From assembly GCF_022549225.1 (NCBI RefSeq), contig NZ_JAKZFD010000006.1:240055-304054 (forward strand): DNA of 64,000 nt, given 5' to 3'. Source of the DNA: Pelomonas sp. CA6 (lineage in GTDB: Bacteria; Pseudomonadota; Gammaproteobacteria; Burkholderiales; Burkholderiaceae_C). Each line of letters opens with the position of its first letter. Position 1 is the stretch's first letter. The notes below the pieces were generated by a model. The model was not told the origin of the DNA and did not search any database. It saw only the letters and a program-made list of their open reading frames with translations. Position numbers and translations under genes: made by a program. Positions 15,093-24,655 of this stretch are shown here, piece after piece.

Positions 15093-15367
15093 CGCGTCCT
15101 CCTGTCGCCCGCCCGCGGGCGGTGTTTTGAAGTGTTTCGGGGCAGTGTAGCGGCGCGTTGCCACCGCGGGACGGAACACGGGGAAGTCAGGGGCGCGCGG
15201 CGTGCCGGACGGGCGCTCAGGCGACAGTCGCCCAGCCGTGGCCGGCGGACGTCCCCTTTCCGCGACAAACCCCGATGAACACGAAGAACGGGCGCGCATG
15301 TCATCGGCTTGGCCCTACACTTCGCCGCTTTCATTTTTGTCCCCTTGACGGGTTTCCCGGAGGCCCT

Positions 15368-17644
15368 ATGACGCCGCGCTTTCGCTTCCCCATCGTCATC
15401 ATCGACGAGGACTATCGCTCCGAGAACACCTCGGGTCTGGGCATACGCGCCTTGGCCGACGCCATCCAGAAAGAAGGCTTCGAGGTGCTGGGTGTGACCA
15501 GCTACGGCGATCTCTCCCAGTTCGCCCAGCAACAAAGCCGCGCGAGCGCCTTCATCCTGTCCATCGACGACGAGGAGTTCACCCCCGGCCCCGAGCTGGA
15601 CCCGGCGGTGCTGAACCTGCGCAAGTTCATCGAGGAGATCCGCTTCAAGAACGCGGACATCCCGATCTATGTCTACGGCGAGACGCGCACCTCGCAGCAC
15701 CTGCCCAACGATGTGCTGCGCGAGCTGCATGGCTTCATCCACATGTTCGAAGACACGCCGGAGTTCGTCGCCCGGCACATCATCCGCGAGGCGCGCAGCT
15801 ACCTGGACGGCCTGGCGCCGCCGTTCTTCAAGGCGCTGATGGACTATGCGCAGGACGGCTCGTATTCCTGGCACTGCCCGGGGCATTCCGGCGGCGTCGC
15901 CTTCCTGAAGAGCCCGGTGGGGCAGATGTTCCACCAGTTCTTCGGCGAGAACATGCTGCGCGCCGACGTCTGCAACGCGGTCGAGGAACTGGGCCAGCTG
16001 CTGGACCACACGGGCCCGGTGGCCGCGTCGGAGAAGAACGCGGCGCGCATCTTCAACGCCGACCACTGCTTCTTCGTCACCAACGGTACGTCGACGTCGA
16101 ACAAGATGGTCTGGCACCACACGGTGGCGCCGGGCGATGTGGTGGTGGTGGACCGCAACTGCCACAAGAGCATCCTGCACAGCATCATCATGACCGGCGC
16201 GGTGCCGGTCTTCATGACGCCCACGCGCAACCACTACGGCATCATCGGCCCCATCCCCGAGAGCGAGTTCGAACCGGAGACCATCCGCAAGAAGATCGCG
16301 AAGAACCCGCTGCTCAAGGGCGTGGACCCCAAGAAGGTCAAGCCGCGCATCATGACGCTGACGCAGAGCACCTACGACGGCGTGCTCTACAACACCGAGA
16401 CCATCAAGCAGAAGCTGGACGGCTGGATCGACACGCTGCATTTCGACGAGGCCTGGCTGCCGCACGCGGCCTTCCACCCGTTCTACGGCAGCTACCACGC
16501 GATGGGCAAGAACCGCCCGCGCCCCAAGACGGCCATGGTCTATGCCACGCAGTCCACGCACAAGCTGCTGGCTGGGTTGTCGCAGGCCTCGCAGGTGCTG
16601 GTCCAGGATTCGCAGAACGTGAAGCTGGACCGCCACCTCTTCAACGAGGCCTACCTGATGCACACCAGCACCAGCCCGCAGTACTCCATCATCGCCAGCT
16701 GCGACGTCGCCGCCGCGATGATGGAGCCGCCCGGCGGCACCGCGCTGGTGGAGGAGTCGCTGTCCGAGGCGCTGGACTTCCGCCGTGCGATGCGCAAGGT
16801 CGAGAAGGACTACGGCAAGGACTGGTGGTTCAAGGTCTGGGGTCCGGAGAAGCTGGCCAGCGAAGGCGTGGGCAAGGCCGCCGACTGGATGCTCAAGGCC
16901 AACGAGAAGTGGCACGGTTTCGGCCCCATCGCGGCCGGCTTCAACATGCTGGACCCGATCAAGTCCACCGTGATCACGCCGGGCCTGGACATGAGCGGCA
17001 AATTCGCCAAGACCGGCATCCCGGCCAGCATCGTGACCAAGTTCCTGGTCGAGCATGGCGTGGTGGTGGAGAAGACTGGGCTGTATTCCTTCTTCATCAT
17101 GTTCACCATCGGCATCACCAAGGGCCGTTGGAACACGCTGCTGACCGCGCTGCAGCAGTTCAAGGACGACTACGACAAGAACGCGCCGCTGTGGCGCATC
17201 ATGCCGGAGTTCGTCGCCGCCCATCCGCGCTATGAGCGCATGGGGCTGCGCGACCTGTGCCAGAGCATCCACGAGGCCTATGCCGAGGGCGACATCGCGC
17301 GCCTGACCACCGAGGTCTATCTGTCGGACCTGGAGCCGGCGATGAAGCCCAGCGATGCCTACGCCTACATCGCGCACCGCAAGACCGAGCGCGTCGAGAT
17401 CGACAAGCTGGAAGGCCGCGTCACGACCGCGCTGCTGACGCCCTATCCGCCGGGCATCCCGCTGCTGATTCCGGGCGAGCGCTTCAACAAGCGGATCGTG
17501 GACTACCTGAAGTTCACGCGCGCCTTCGACGCCAAGTTCCCCGGCTTCGCCACCGACGTGCACGGCCTGGTCGGCGAGAAGCGCGAGGACGGCACGACGC
17601 GCTACTACGTGGATTGCGTGGTCGAGGAGAAGGCCAGGAAGTGA
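15368..17644 (+). CDS. Arginine/lysine/ornithine decarboxylase (biodegradative, AdiA-like)
   Basis: A 758-aa PLP-dependent decarboxylase of the large fold-type I group, matching the roughly 750-residue length of AdiA, CadA and SpeF. An N-terminal wing domain (residues 1-130) precedes the catalytic core with the WHCPGHSGGVAF loop, NGTSTSNK, and the PLP lysine Lys399 in STHKLLAGLSQAS. These enzymes remove CO2 from arginine, lysine or ornithine, consuming a proton; they serve acid resistance or polyamine supply. The pattern is nearest AdiA to my eye, but the substrate is not certain. It is monocistronic, with its own terminator. Confidence 0.88.
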   Translation: MTPRFRFPIVIIDEDYRSENTSGLGIRALADAIQKEGFEVLGVTSYGDLSQFAQQQSRASAFILSIDDEEFTPGPELDPAVLNLRKFIEEIRFKNADIPIYVYGETRTSQHLPNDVLRELHGFIHMFEDTPEFVARHIIREARSYLDGLAPPFFKALMDYAQDGSYSWHCPGHSGGVAFLKSPVGQMFHQFFGENMLRADVCNAVEELGQLLDHTGPVAASEKNAARIFNADHCFFVTNGTSTSNKMVWHHTVAPGDVVVVDRNCHKSILHSIIMTGAVPVFMTPTRNHYGIIGPIPESEFEPETIRKKIAKNPLLKGVDPKKVKPRIMTLTQSTYDGVLYNTETIKQKLDGWIDTLHFDEAWLPHAAFHPFYGSYHAMGKNRPRPKTAMVYATQSTHKLLAGLSQASQVLVQDSQNVKLDRHLFNEAYLMHTSTSPQYSIIASCDVAAAMMEPPGGTALVEESLSEALDFRRAMRKVEKDYGKDWWFKVWGPEKLASEGVGKAADWMLKANEKWHGFGPIAAGFNMLDPIKSTVITPGLDMSGKFAKTGIPASIVTKFLVEHGVVVEKTGLYSFFIMFTIGITKGRWNTLLTALQQFKDDYDKNAPLWRIMPEFVAAHPRYERMGLRDLCQSIHEAYAEGDIARLTTEVYLSDLEPAMKPSDAYAYIAHRKTERVEIDKLEGRVTTALLTPYPPGIPLLIPGERFNKRIVDYLKFTRAFDAKFPGFATDVHGLVGEKREDGTTRYYVDCVVEEKARK

Positions 17645-17690
17645 GGCCGACCCGCTGAGCGCGCCGGCCCGCCGGCCGCGCAGCAGAACG

Positions 17691-17717
17691 ACGGGGCGCC
17701 GGGTGCGCCCCGTTTCG
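17691..17717 (+). terminator. Terminator after the decarboxylase gene
   Basis: A perfect 9-bp stem ACGGGGCGC/GCGCCCCGT with a short loop is followed by TTCGTTGG. The T-run is weak but the stem is strong, and it falls between convergent genes. Confidence 0.6.
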
Positions 17718-17763
17718 TTGGTCGGTTGACCTGGCTGGTTTGTTGGCCGGGGAGGGCGTTCGT

Positions 17764-18810
17764 TCAGGCGCTGCGGCCGCGCGTGGCCAGCGCCTTGGCG
17801 CACTCGGGCACCAGCGCGGGGCCGCGGTAGATCAGCCCGGTGTAGAGCTGGACCAGGTCGGCGCCGGCCTCCAGCTTGGACAGCGCGTCGGCCGCGCCGA
17901 GCACGCCGCCCACGCCGACGATGGGGTAGCCCGCGCCCAGCTCGGCGCGCAGCAGCCGGATCACGCGGTTGCTCGCTTCCAGCACCGGCGCGCCGGACAG
18001 GCCGCCGGCCTCGTCGGCATGCGGCAAGCCCTTCACGGCGTCGCGCGCGATCGTCGTGTTGGTCGCGATCACGCCGTCGATGCCGTTCTTGCGCAGGGTC
18101 TGCGCGATCACCTGGACCTGGGCTTCGTCCAGGTCCGGCGCGATCTTCACGAACATCGGCACCTTGCGGCCGCCGTCGGCTTCCAGCTGCGCCTTGCGCG
18201 ACTGCAGCGCGCCGAGCAGGGCGTCGAGCGCCTCGTCGCTCTGCAGCGCGCGCAGGTTCTTGGTGTTGGGGCTGGAGATGTTGACGGTGATGTAGTCGGC
18301 ATGCGGGAACACGCCGGCCAGGCCGATCAGGTAGTCGTCCGCCGCGTTCTCGATCGGCGTCGCCGCGTTCTTGCCGATGTTCAGCCCCACCAGGCCGCCG
18401 GCGGCGCGGAAGCTCTGCGCCCGCTTCACGTTGGCGATGAAGCTGTCCAGGCCTTCGTTGTTGAAGCCCAGCCGGTTGATCAGCGCGTTTCGGGCCGGCA
18501 GGCGGAACATGCGCGGCTTGTCGTTGCCCGGCTGGCCCTTGGGCGTGACCGTGCCCACCTCGATGAAGCCGAAGCCCATGGCGCCCAGCCCGTCGATGCA
18601 GCGGCCGTTCTTGTCCAGCCCGGCCGCCAGGCCCAGGCGGTTGGGGAAGCGCAGGCCGGCGATCTGCACCGGGTCCTGCACCCGCGTCTGCGCCCACAGG
18701 CATTGCAGCGGCGTGTTCTGGAAGCGCGCGATGGCCGACAGGGTCAGTTCATGCGCGTGTTCGGGGTCCATGCCGAACAGGAAAGGACGGGCGAGCGGGT
18801 ATGGAATCAT
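17764..18810 (-). CDS. pyrD: Dihydroorotate dehydrogenase, class 2 (quinone-dependent)
   Basis: A 348-aa enzyme that oxidises dihydroorotate to orotate in pyrimidine synthesis and passes electrons to quinone at the inner membrane. It has the class 2 N-terminal membrane-associating helices ([19 protein letters not shown]), [11 protein letters not shown], the [16 protein letters not shown] block, NISSPNT with the catalytic serine, and IATNTT. FMN-binding GVGGVLGA and a C-terminal [10 protein letters not shown] complete the barrel. Length is normal for class 2. It is divergent from the DAHP synthase gene across 71 bases. Confidence 0.96.
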   Translation of the reverse strand: MIPYPLARPFLFGMDPEHAHELTLSAIARFQNTPLQCLWAQTRVQDPVQIAGLRFPNRLGLAAGLDKNGRCIDGLGAMGFGFIEVGTVTPKGQPGNDKPRMFRLPARNALINRLGFNNEGLDSFIANVKRAQSFRAAGGLVGLNIGKNAATPIENAADDYLIGLAGVFPHADYITVNISSPNTKNLRALQSDEALDALLGALQSRKAQLEADGGRKVPMFVKIAPDLDEAQVQVIAQTLRKNGIDGVIATNTTIARDAVKGLPHADEAGGLSGAPVLEASNRVIRLLRAELGAGYPIVGVGGVLGAADALSKLEAGADLVQLYTGLIYRGPALVPECAKALATRGRSA

Positions 18811-18820
18811 GGCGCGGGGA

Positions 18821-18848
18821 TTGTCGCATCCGGCCCCCGGGCCATAAT
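18821..18848 (+). promoter_or_regulatory. Probable promoter of the DAHP synthase gene
   Basis: TTGTCG (18821-18826) and CATAAT (18843-18848) are 16 bases apart, and the -10 ends 33 bases before the ATG. It is one of few A/T-rich hexamers in this G+C-rich gap. Confidence 0.5.
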
Positions 18849-18881
18849 GGCCCGTCCGGTTGTACCCGCCCCGCGCCCACG

Positions 18882-20015
18882 ATGAAGACCCTGGATCACC
18901 CCCAACAAGACCGCGAGGTCGGCCGCTCCGACGCCACCCGCGACGACACCCGCACCGACGACACGCGCATCGACGCCGTGCGTCCGCTGATCTCGCCGGC
19001 GCTGCTGCTGGACGAGCTGCCGGTGTCGGACGCCGGACTGACCGTGGTGGAACAGGCGCGCCAGCAGATCGGCGACGTGCTGCACGGCCGCGACGACCGG
19101 CTGCTGTGCGTGGTGGGACCGTGCTCCATCCACGACCACGACCAGGCGATGGACTACGCCCGGCTGCTCAAGACCTTGCGCGACGAACTGCAGGACGATC
19201 TGCTGCTGGTGATGCGCGTGTATTTCGAGAAGCCGCGCACCACGGTGGGCTGGAAGGGCTACATCAACGACCCGCGCCTGGACGGCAGCTTCCACATGAA
19301 CGAAGGCCTGCGCCTGGCGCGCAAGCTGCTGCTGGACGTCACCGCGCTGGGGCTGCCGGCCGGCACCGAGTTCCTGGACCTGCTGTCACCCCAGTACATC
19401 GCCGACCTGATCGCCTGGGGCGCGATCGGCGCGCGCACCACCGAAAGCCAGAGCCACCGCCAGCTGGCGTCCGGCCTGTCTTGCCCGGTGGGCTTCAAGA
19501 ACGGCACCGACGGCGCGGTGAAGATCGCCGCCGACGCGGTGCTGGCCGCGCGCGCCAGCCATGCCTTCATGGGCATGACCAAGATGGGCCTGGCCGCGAT
19601 CTTCGAGACGCGTGGCAACGACGACTGCCACCTGATCCTGCGCGGCGGCAAGACGCCCAACTACGACGCCGCGTCCGTGCAGGCCGCGGCCGAGGTGCTC
19701 AAGGGCGCCGGGCTGCGTCAGCAGCTGATGATCGACTTTTCGCATGCCAACTCGTCCAAGCAGTACGAGCGCCAGATCCAGGTCGGCCAGGATGTCGCGG
19801 CGCAGATCGCCGCGGGCGACGATCGCATCACTGGCGTGATGATCGAATCGCACCTGCAGCCGGGCCGCCAGGACCTGCTGCCCGGCCAGTGCAAGGCCGA
19901 CCTGAAGCCCGGCGTCTCCATCACCGACGCCTGCCTGGGCTGGAGCCAGACCGAGCCGCTGCTGCGCGACCTGGCCGCCGCGGTGCGCGCGCGCCGCGCC
20001 AAGGCCGGCGCCTGA
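18882..20015 (+). CDS. aroG: 3-deoxy-7-phosphoheptulonate (DAHP) synthase, class I AroG/AroF/AroH type
   Basis: A 377-aa enzyme condensing phosphoenolpyruvate and erythrose 4-phosphate, the first step of aromatic amino acid synthesis. Class I signatures are [42 protein letters not shown] and [12 protein letters not shown]. Compared with E. coli AroG it has an N-terminal extension of about 25 residues with repeated Asp-Asp-Thr-Arg. Which end product (Phe, Tyr or Trp) inhibits it cannot be read safely. The gene symbol marks the family, not the proven isoform. Confidence 0.92.
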   Translation: MKTLDHPQQDREVGRSDATRDDTRTDDTRIDAVRPLISPALLLDELPVSDAGLTVVEQARQQIGDVLHGRDDRLLCVVGPCSIHDHDQAMDYARLLKTLRDELQDDLLLVMRVYFEKPRTTVGWKGYINDPRLDGSFHMNEGLRLARKLLLDVTALGLPAGTEFLDLLSPQYIADLIAWGAIGARTTESQSHRQLASGLSCPVGFKNGTDGAVKIAADAVLAARASHAFMGMTKMGLAAIFETRGNDDCHLILRGGKTPNYDAASVQAAAEVLKGAGLRQQLMIDFSHANSSKQYERQIQVGQDVAAQIAAGDDRITGVMIESHLQPGRQDLLPGQCKADLKPGVSITDACLGWSQTEPLLRDLAAAVRARRAKAGA

Positions 20016-20146
20016 GGCGCGCCGCCCTCCGCTGACGCCCGCGGGCGGCATTTCGCGCCGCGCGGCGGTCGTCGGTCGCGTCCGCGTGGAGGCGTCGCGG
20101 CCGCCTGCCTAGAGTCGCTCCCATCACATCGAACGGGAGCACTCCA

Positions 20147-20578
20147 ATGCGTCGTCTTTCCCCTCTCTGGCCCGCGCTGGCCCTGGGCCTGGCCAGCTGC
20201 TTCGCCGCCGCGCGGGCGGCCGAACTCCGGCTCGAAGTCAGCGGGCTTTCCTCGACCGAGGGCGAGGTGCTGGTGGCCGTCTATGCCGGCGCCGAGCAGT
20301 GGCTGAAAGCACCGGCGGCACTCGCCAAGGTCAAGGCGGACACGGCCCTTGATGGGCGCCTGCAGCTGCGCATCGACGGGCTGCCGGACGACGTCCCGCT
20401 GGCGGTGAGCCTGTTCCACGACCGCAATGGCAACGGCCGCATGGACCGCAACCCCATGGGCATGCCGCTGGAGCCCTTTGCCTTCTCCAACCAGGCCCAG
20501 GGCGCGTTCGGGCCGCCGCCGTTCAGCCAGGCGCAGCTGCCGGCCGGCACCACCCAGCATGCCATCCAACTGCCCTGA
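20147..20578 (+). CDS. DUF2141 domain secreted protein
   Basis: A 143-aa exported protein. The signal peptide spans about residues 1-24. A LASC sequence at 15-18 could also act as a lipobox, so a lipoprotein is possible. The mature part matches DUF2141: LRLEVSGLSSTEGEVLVAVY, then SLFHDRNGNGRMDRNPMGMP with a Ca-loop-like DRNGNGRMD, and EPFAFSNQAQGAFGPPPF. The domain is common next to carotenoid or lipid genes, but its function is not known. It lies 16 bases before the carotenoid oxygenase gene, very probably in one operon. Confidence 0.85.
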   Translation: MRRLSPLWPALALGLASCFAAARAAELRLEVSGLSSTEGEVLVAVYAGAEQWLKAPAALAKVKADTALDGRLQLRIDGLPDDVPLAVSLFHDRNGNGRMDRNPMGMPLEPFAFSNQAQGAFGPPPFSQAQLPAGTTQHAIQLP

Positions 20579-20594
20579 GCGCGGAGGTCCGACC

Positions 20595-22142
20595 ATGCAA
20601 CGACGTTCTCTTCTCGGTTCCGCACTGGCGCTGCCGGCCCTGGGCTTGCCGCTGCACAGCCTGGCCCAGGCCGCCCATCTGGCGCAGGCGGCGCTGCCCA
20701 TGACGCAGGCCGCGGCCGCCTCGGCGCCGCTGTCCAGCGCCGCTTTCGAGCAGGGTCTGGCCGGGGCGCCGGAGCTGCTGCCGCTGCGCGGCTGGGACGG
20801 CCAGGACCGCGAGGCCGCGCAGTTGCGCATCGAGGGCCGCTGGCCACGCGCGCTGCAAGGCGTGCTTTACCGCAACGGCCCGGGCCTGATGCAGCGCGAC
20901 GGGCAGCGCTACCGCCACTGGTTCGATGGCGACGGCCTGGTGCATGCCTGGCGCTTCGAGCCGGGGCGGGCCAGCCACCGCGCCCGCTTCGTGCAGACGC
21001 CCAAGTTCAAGGCCGAGCAGCAGGCCGGTCGCTTCCTGCTGCCCACGCTGGGCACGGCCATCGCGCCGCAGCGCCCCATCACCGGCGCCGACAGCCTGAA
21101 CACGGCCAACACCAGCGTGCTGCCGCTGGCCAGCCGGCTGCATGCGCTGTGGGAAGGCGGCAGCGCCTACGAGCTGGATGCTGACACGCTGGCGACGCGC
21201 GGCGCGCGGGCGTGGGCGCCGGAACTGGCGGGCATGCCCTTCTCCGCCCATCCCAAGATCGAACCCAGTGGCGAGGTCTGGAACTTCGGCAGCACGGCCG
21301 ATCGGCTCGCCATCTACCACCTGTCGCCGCAGGGCGAGTTGCTGCGCCACCGCGTGATGACGCTGCGCATGGCGGCCATGGTGCACGACTTCGCGGTGTC
21401 GCAGCAGCACCTGATCTTCCTGCTGGCACCCATCGCGCTGGACCGCGAGACCCTGCAGCAGGGCGGCAGCCTGTCCGCCGCGATGCGCTGGCGGGCGCAG
21501 GACGCCACCCGCGTGCTGGTGCTGGACAAGGCCACGCTGACGCCGCGCTGGTTCGAACTGCCGGCCGCGCTGGTCTTTCACTTCGGCAATGCCTGGGAGA
21601 GCGCCGACGAGATCGTGCTGGACTATGTGGAGGCACCGCCGCTGCCCGAGTTCACGCAGCGCATCGGCGCGCTGATGGGTGGCGAACAGGTCCGCGGCAC
21701 GCCGTCCACGCTGCGCTTTCTGCGCCTGCCGCTGAAGGGCGGCGAACCCGTGCTGACGGCGCGCGACGAACCGGTGGAGTTCCCCGTGGTCGATCCGCGC
21801 GTGGTGGCGCAGCGCCATCGCTATCTGTTCTGCCCGACCCGGGTCCGCGACCCGCTGCGCTGGGGCTTCGACGCGCTCATGCGCCTGGACCTGGAGCAGG
21901 GCACGCGCCAGCGCTTCGTCTACGACGAGGAGGTGATGCTGGAGGAACATCTGCTCGTGCCGCGTCCCGGCAGCACGCGGGAAGGCGAGGGCTGGCTGCT
22001 GGGCAGCGGCTACGACGTGAAGCGCCAGCGCAGCTTCGTCAGCGTCTTCGATGCCGAGCACCTGGCCGACGGCCCGCTGGCGCGCGCCTGGCTGCCGTAC
22101 TGGATCCCGCTGGGCTTCCACGGCCGCTTCGTGCCGGCCTGA
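20595..22142 (+). CDS. Carotenoid oxygenase family protein with export signal
   Basis: A 515-aa member of the RPE65/carotenoid cleavage dioxygenase family. All four iron-ligand histidines are visible: His219 (SAHPK), His264 (VHDF), His329 (FHFGNAWE) and His509 (GFHGRF, close to the C-terminus as in the family). [11 protein letters not shown] and [12 protein letters not shown] are also typical. Residues 1-30 ([17 protein letters not shown]) look like a Tat or Sec signal, unusual for a family most often described as cytosolic. Such enzymes cleave double bonds of carotenoids, stilbenes or lignin-derived compounds. GGAGG lies upstream of the ATG. Confidence 0.88.
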   Translation: MQRRSLLGSALALPALGLPLHSLAQAAHLAQAALPMTQAAAASAPLSSAAFEQGLAGAPELLPLRGWDGQDREAAQLRIEGRWPRALQGVLYRNGPGLMQRDGQRYRHWFDGDGLVHAWRFEPGRASHRARFVQTPKFKAEQQAGRFLLPTLGTAIAPQRPITGADSLNTANTSVLPLASRLHALWEGGSAYELDADTLATRGARAWAPELAGMPFSAHPKIEPSGEVWNFGSTADRLAIYHLSPQGELLRHRVMTLRMAAMVHDFAVSQQHLIFLLAPIALDRETLQQGGSLSAAMRWRAQDATRVLVLDKATLTPRWFELPAALVFHFGNAWESADEIVLDYVEAPPLPEFTQRIGALMGGEQVRGTPSTLRFLRLPLKGGEPVLTARDEPVEFPVVDPRVVAQRHRYLFCPTRVRDPLRWGFDALMRLDLEQGTRQRFVYDEEVMLEEHLLVPRPGSTREGEGWLLGSGYDVKRQRSFVSVFDAEHLADGPLARAWLPYWIPLGFHGRFVPA

Positions 22143-22177
22143 GCGGGCCGTGGCCCTCGGCGGCGGGCAGGGGCGGG

Positions 22178-22183
22178 GATAAT
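22178..22183 (+). promoter_or_regulatory. Possible -10 element for rpiA
   Basis: GATAAT sits 30 bases before the rpiA ATG in otherwise G+C-rich sequence. No convincing -35 is visible. Confidence 0.35.
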
Positions 22184-22213
22184 GCGCGCCATCTCTTGCT
22201 GACGCGCACTCCC

Positions 22214-22873
22214 ATGACCCAAGACGAACTGAAGGCCCTGGTGGGCCAGGCCGCCCTGCAATACGTGACCCCCGGCACCGTGGTGGGCGTGGGCACCGGC
22301 TCCACGGTGGACAAGTTCATCGACGCGCTGGCCGCCAGCGGCCTGAAGATCGCCGGCGCCGTGTCCAGCTCGGTGCGCAGCACCGAGCGCATGAAGGCCC
22401 TGGGCATTGCGGTGCTGGAGGCCGCCGAGGTGCCGTCGCTGCAGGTCTACATCGACGGTGCCGACGAGATCGACCACCGCGGCCACATGATCAAGGGCGG
22501 CGGCGCGGCGCTGACGCGCGAGAAGATCGTCGCCGACCTGGCCCAGACCTTCGTCTGCATCGCCGACGAAAGCAAGCTGGTCAGCGTGCTGGGCCGCTTT
22601 CCGCTGCCGGTGGAGGTGATCCCGATGGCCGCCGCGCAAATCGCGCGCCGTTTTGCCGCGATGGGCGGCGACGCGCGCCTGCGCGAGGGCGTGGTGACCG
22701 ACAACGGCTGCCAGATCCTGGACGTGCGCGGCCTGCAGATCACCGAGCCGGCGGCCTTCGAGGCCGAGGTCAACCAATGGCCCGGCGTGGTCACCGTGGG
22801 CGTGTTCGCGCGCAACAAGGCCCAGGTCTGCCTGCTGGGCACGGCGCAGGGCGTGAAGACGCTCAAGTTCTGA
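22214..22873 (+). CDS. rpiA: Ribose-5-phosphate isomerase A
   Basis: A 219-aa enzyme interconverting ribose 5-phosphate and ribulose 5-phosphate in the pentose phosphate pathway. It has the family motifs [28 protein letters not shown] with the active-site acidic residues, [12 protein letters not shown] and TDNGCQILD. Length is the same as E. coli RpiA (219). It lies 71 bases after the carotenoid oxygenase gene and probably has its own promoter. The downstream gene is convergent. Confidence 0.96.
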   Translation: MTQDELKALVGQAALQYVTPGTVVGVGTGSTVDKFIDALAASGLKIAGAVSSSVRSTERMKALGIAVLEAAEVPSLQVYIDGADEIDHRGHMIKGGGAALTREKIVADLAQTFVCIADESKLVSVLGRFPLPVEVIPMAAAQIARRFAAMGGDARLREGVVTDNGCQILDVRGLQITEPAAFEAEVNQWPGVVTVGVFARNKAQVCLLGTAQGVKTLKF

Positions 22874-22899
22874 GCGTCCCCGACCCCGGGGCCCTGACC

Positions 22900-24462
22900 T
22901 CAGTTGACGTTCACCGCGCTCCAGGCCGCCGCCACGGCCGCGGCCTGCGTGCTGCCGGCGCCATAGAGTTCGCTGGCGGCGGCAATGGTCGCGGCGCGGG
23001 CGCCGGCGTAGTTGGTGTTGGAGGTCATCTTGGTCGTCAGCGCGCGGTACCAGATCTTGGCGGCGGCTTCGCGGCCAATGCCGGTCAGCAGCGCGCTGCC
23101 GGTGGCCACGCGCGTGTCGCCGGCGCGGCAGGTCGGGCTGCTGCCATAGCTGCTGTTGCTGCCTTCGGCGAGCAGGAAGAACAGATGGTTGGCCACGCCC
23201 GAGCTGTAGTGCACGTCCAGGCTGCCGACGCCCGAGTACCAGCAGTCCGATGAATAGCCGTCGCTGCTGGGCTTGACCATGCTGCGCAGGAAGGCGGCCT
23301 TGATCATGACCTTCTCGCCGATCAGGTAGTCGCCCGGATCGGCGGGCGTGGCGGCATAGAACTCGACCATGGTGCCGAAGATGTCCGAGGTGGCCTCGTT
23401 CAGGCCGCCGGACTCGCCGGAGTAGGTGAGATTGGCGGTACGGCTGGTCACGCCATGCGTCATCTCGTGGCCGGACACGTCCAGCGAGACCAGCGGGCGC
23501 AGGTTGACGCCGTCGCCGTCGCCATAGGTCATGCAGAAGCAGCTGTCGGACCAGTAGGCGTTGGCATAGTTGCGGCCGTAGTGCACGCGGTTGTAGGCGC
23601 CCTTGCCGTCGTTGGCGATGCCGCTGCGGCCGTGCACGTTCTTGTAGTAGTCCCAGGTCACGGCCGTGCCGTACTGGGCGTCGACCGCGGCCGTGGCGGT
23701 GTCCGAGCTCGTGTTGTTGCCCCAGAGGTTGTCGGCGTCGGTGAAGATGCTGCCACCACTGGTGCGGTTCTTCAGGTTGATCGTGTAGGTGCTGCCGCGC
23801 GACGGATCGCGCAGCTCGTAGCCGCTGCTCACGCTGTTGGTCGTCAGCGCCACGTTGCCGCTGTACAGGCTCCTGCCGGTGCCGGCCGCCGACGCGGTGT
23901 GGAGGTCGCTCCAGCCGTCCAGCCGCGTGCCGGTCTGGGCGTCCAGGATCAGGTGTTGTTCGACGTCGGCCCCATTGGCGTCGCTGCCGCTGAGGAAGAC
24001 ATCCCAGGCCAGGCGCGGCAAGTCGCCGCGTGCGTAGACCACCAGCTCCGGCCGGGCGCTGAGGCCAGCGCCGGCGGTGGCGGACAGCGCCGTCTGGCGC
24101 GCCTGCGCGGGCGTGAAGGCGGGCTTGTCGGCGACGCGCGGTTCGCGCCGCAGGGTCAGGTGCATGTCGCGCAGCCCGCCCTGGGCATTGGTGCTCACCA
24201 CCAGGTCCCCGCCGATCACGCGCAGGCCCTTGAAGCGGCGGTCGAAGCGCGCGTGCTCGGTGCCGTCGGGGTCGACGACGAGATCGCGCATTTCGTAGCT
24301 CTGGTCCGCGCCATGCAGGCTGCGGCCGACGAAGCGTTCGATATGTCCCAGGGCCCGGGCCTTGGCCTGCGCTGGATCGGCATGGGCGGCCGGGCTGCCG
24401 GCGGTCAGGACCCCCAGCACGCAGACGGCGAACAGGGGGCGGGCGGCGGCGTTCTTCTTCAT
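22900..24462 (-). CDS. M4 family (thermolysin-like) zinc metallopeptidase, secreted
   Basis: A 520-aa preproprotease. Residues 1-28 are a signal peptide ending AAHA. Residues about 30-190 are the FTP/PepSY propeptide that folds and inhibits the enzyme, and the mature protease follows. The zinc site is intact: HEMTH (His332-His336) with the third ligand Glu356 in GGLNEATSD, the 20-residue spacing of thermolysin, plus LDVHYSSGVANH carrying the transition-state histidine. It should digest extracellular protein. ATG 24462 was chosen because the signal peptide starts there; a longer frame to 24552 is less likely. A 193-base gap separates it from the chemoreceptor gene upstream on the same strand. 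Confidence 0.92.
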   Translation of the reverse strand: MKKNAAARPLFAVCVLGVLTAGSPAAHADPAQAKARALGHIERFVGRSLHGADQSYEMRDLVVDPDGTEHARFDRRFKGLRVIGGDLVVSTNAQGGLRDMHLTLRREPRVADKPAFTPAQARQTALSATAGAGLSARPELVVYARGDLPRLAWDVFLSGSDANGADVEQHLILDAQTGTRLDGWSDLHTASAAGTGRSLYSGNVALTTNSVSSGYELRDPSRGSTYTINLKNRTSGGSIFTDADNLWGNNTSSDTATAAVDAQYGTAVTWDYYKNVHGRSGIANDGKGAYNRVHYGRNYANAYWSDSCFCMTYGDGDGVNLRPLVSLDVSGHEMTHGVTSRTANLTYSGESGGLNEATSDIFGTMVEFYAATPADPGDYLIGEKVMIKAAFLRSMVKPSSDGYSSDCWYSGVGSLDVHYSSGVANHLFFLLAEGSNSSYGSSPTCRAGDTRVATGSALLTGIGREAAAKIWYRALTTKMTSNTNYAGARAATIAAASELYGAGSTQAAAVAAAWSAVNVN

Positions 24463-24655
24463 TGCGGGGCTCCGACGAATGAGCTGACGCCCGCAGTGCC
24501 ACCCTGGCGGGCGGTCCGCGGCGCGTAGTTCAGTGTGCGTTAATCGCCCCATCCCTGCGCATCGGATTTCCCTGTCAGGGCAGCGCCTCTTGCGAATCCG
24601 TGAAGAATGTCATAGATCAAACCATTCCCCGACGCGGCCCGTCCGCCGCGCGGGC

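Noticed and set aside
15059..18703. Open frame of 1214 codons on the minus strand, spanning the decarboxylase and pyrD
   Set aside because: It is antisense to the decarboxylase and out of frame with pyrD. Its product is His/Gln/Val/Ala-rich as expected from reading G+C-rich genes backwards, and it has no family resemblance.
22010..24502. Open frame of 830 codons on the minus strand over rpiA and the M4 peptidase
   Set aside because: The product is Arg/Gln-rich low-complexity sequence in the wrong frame of a clear M4 peptidase; it is a shadow of high G+C.
24463..24655. Regulatory RNA or riboswitch before the M4 peptidase gene
   Set aside because: The gap is only moderately structured and I recognise no conserved riboswitch core.
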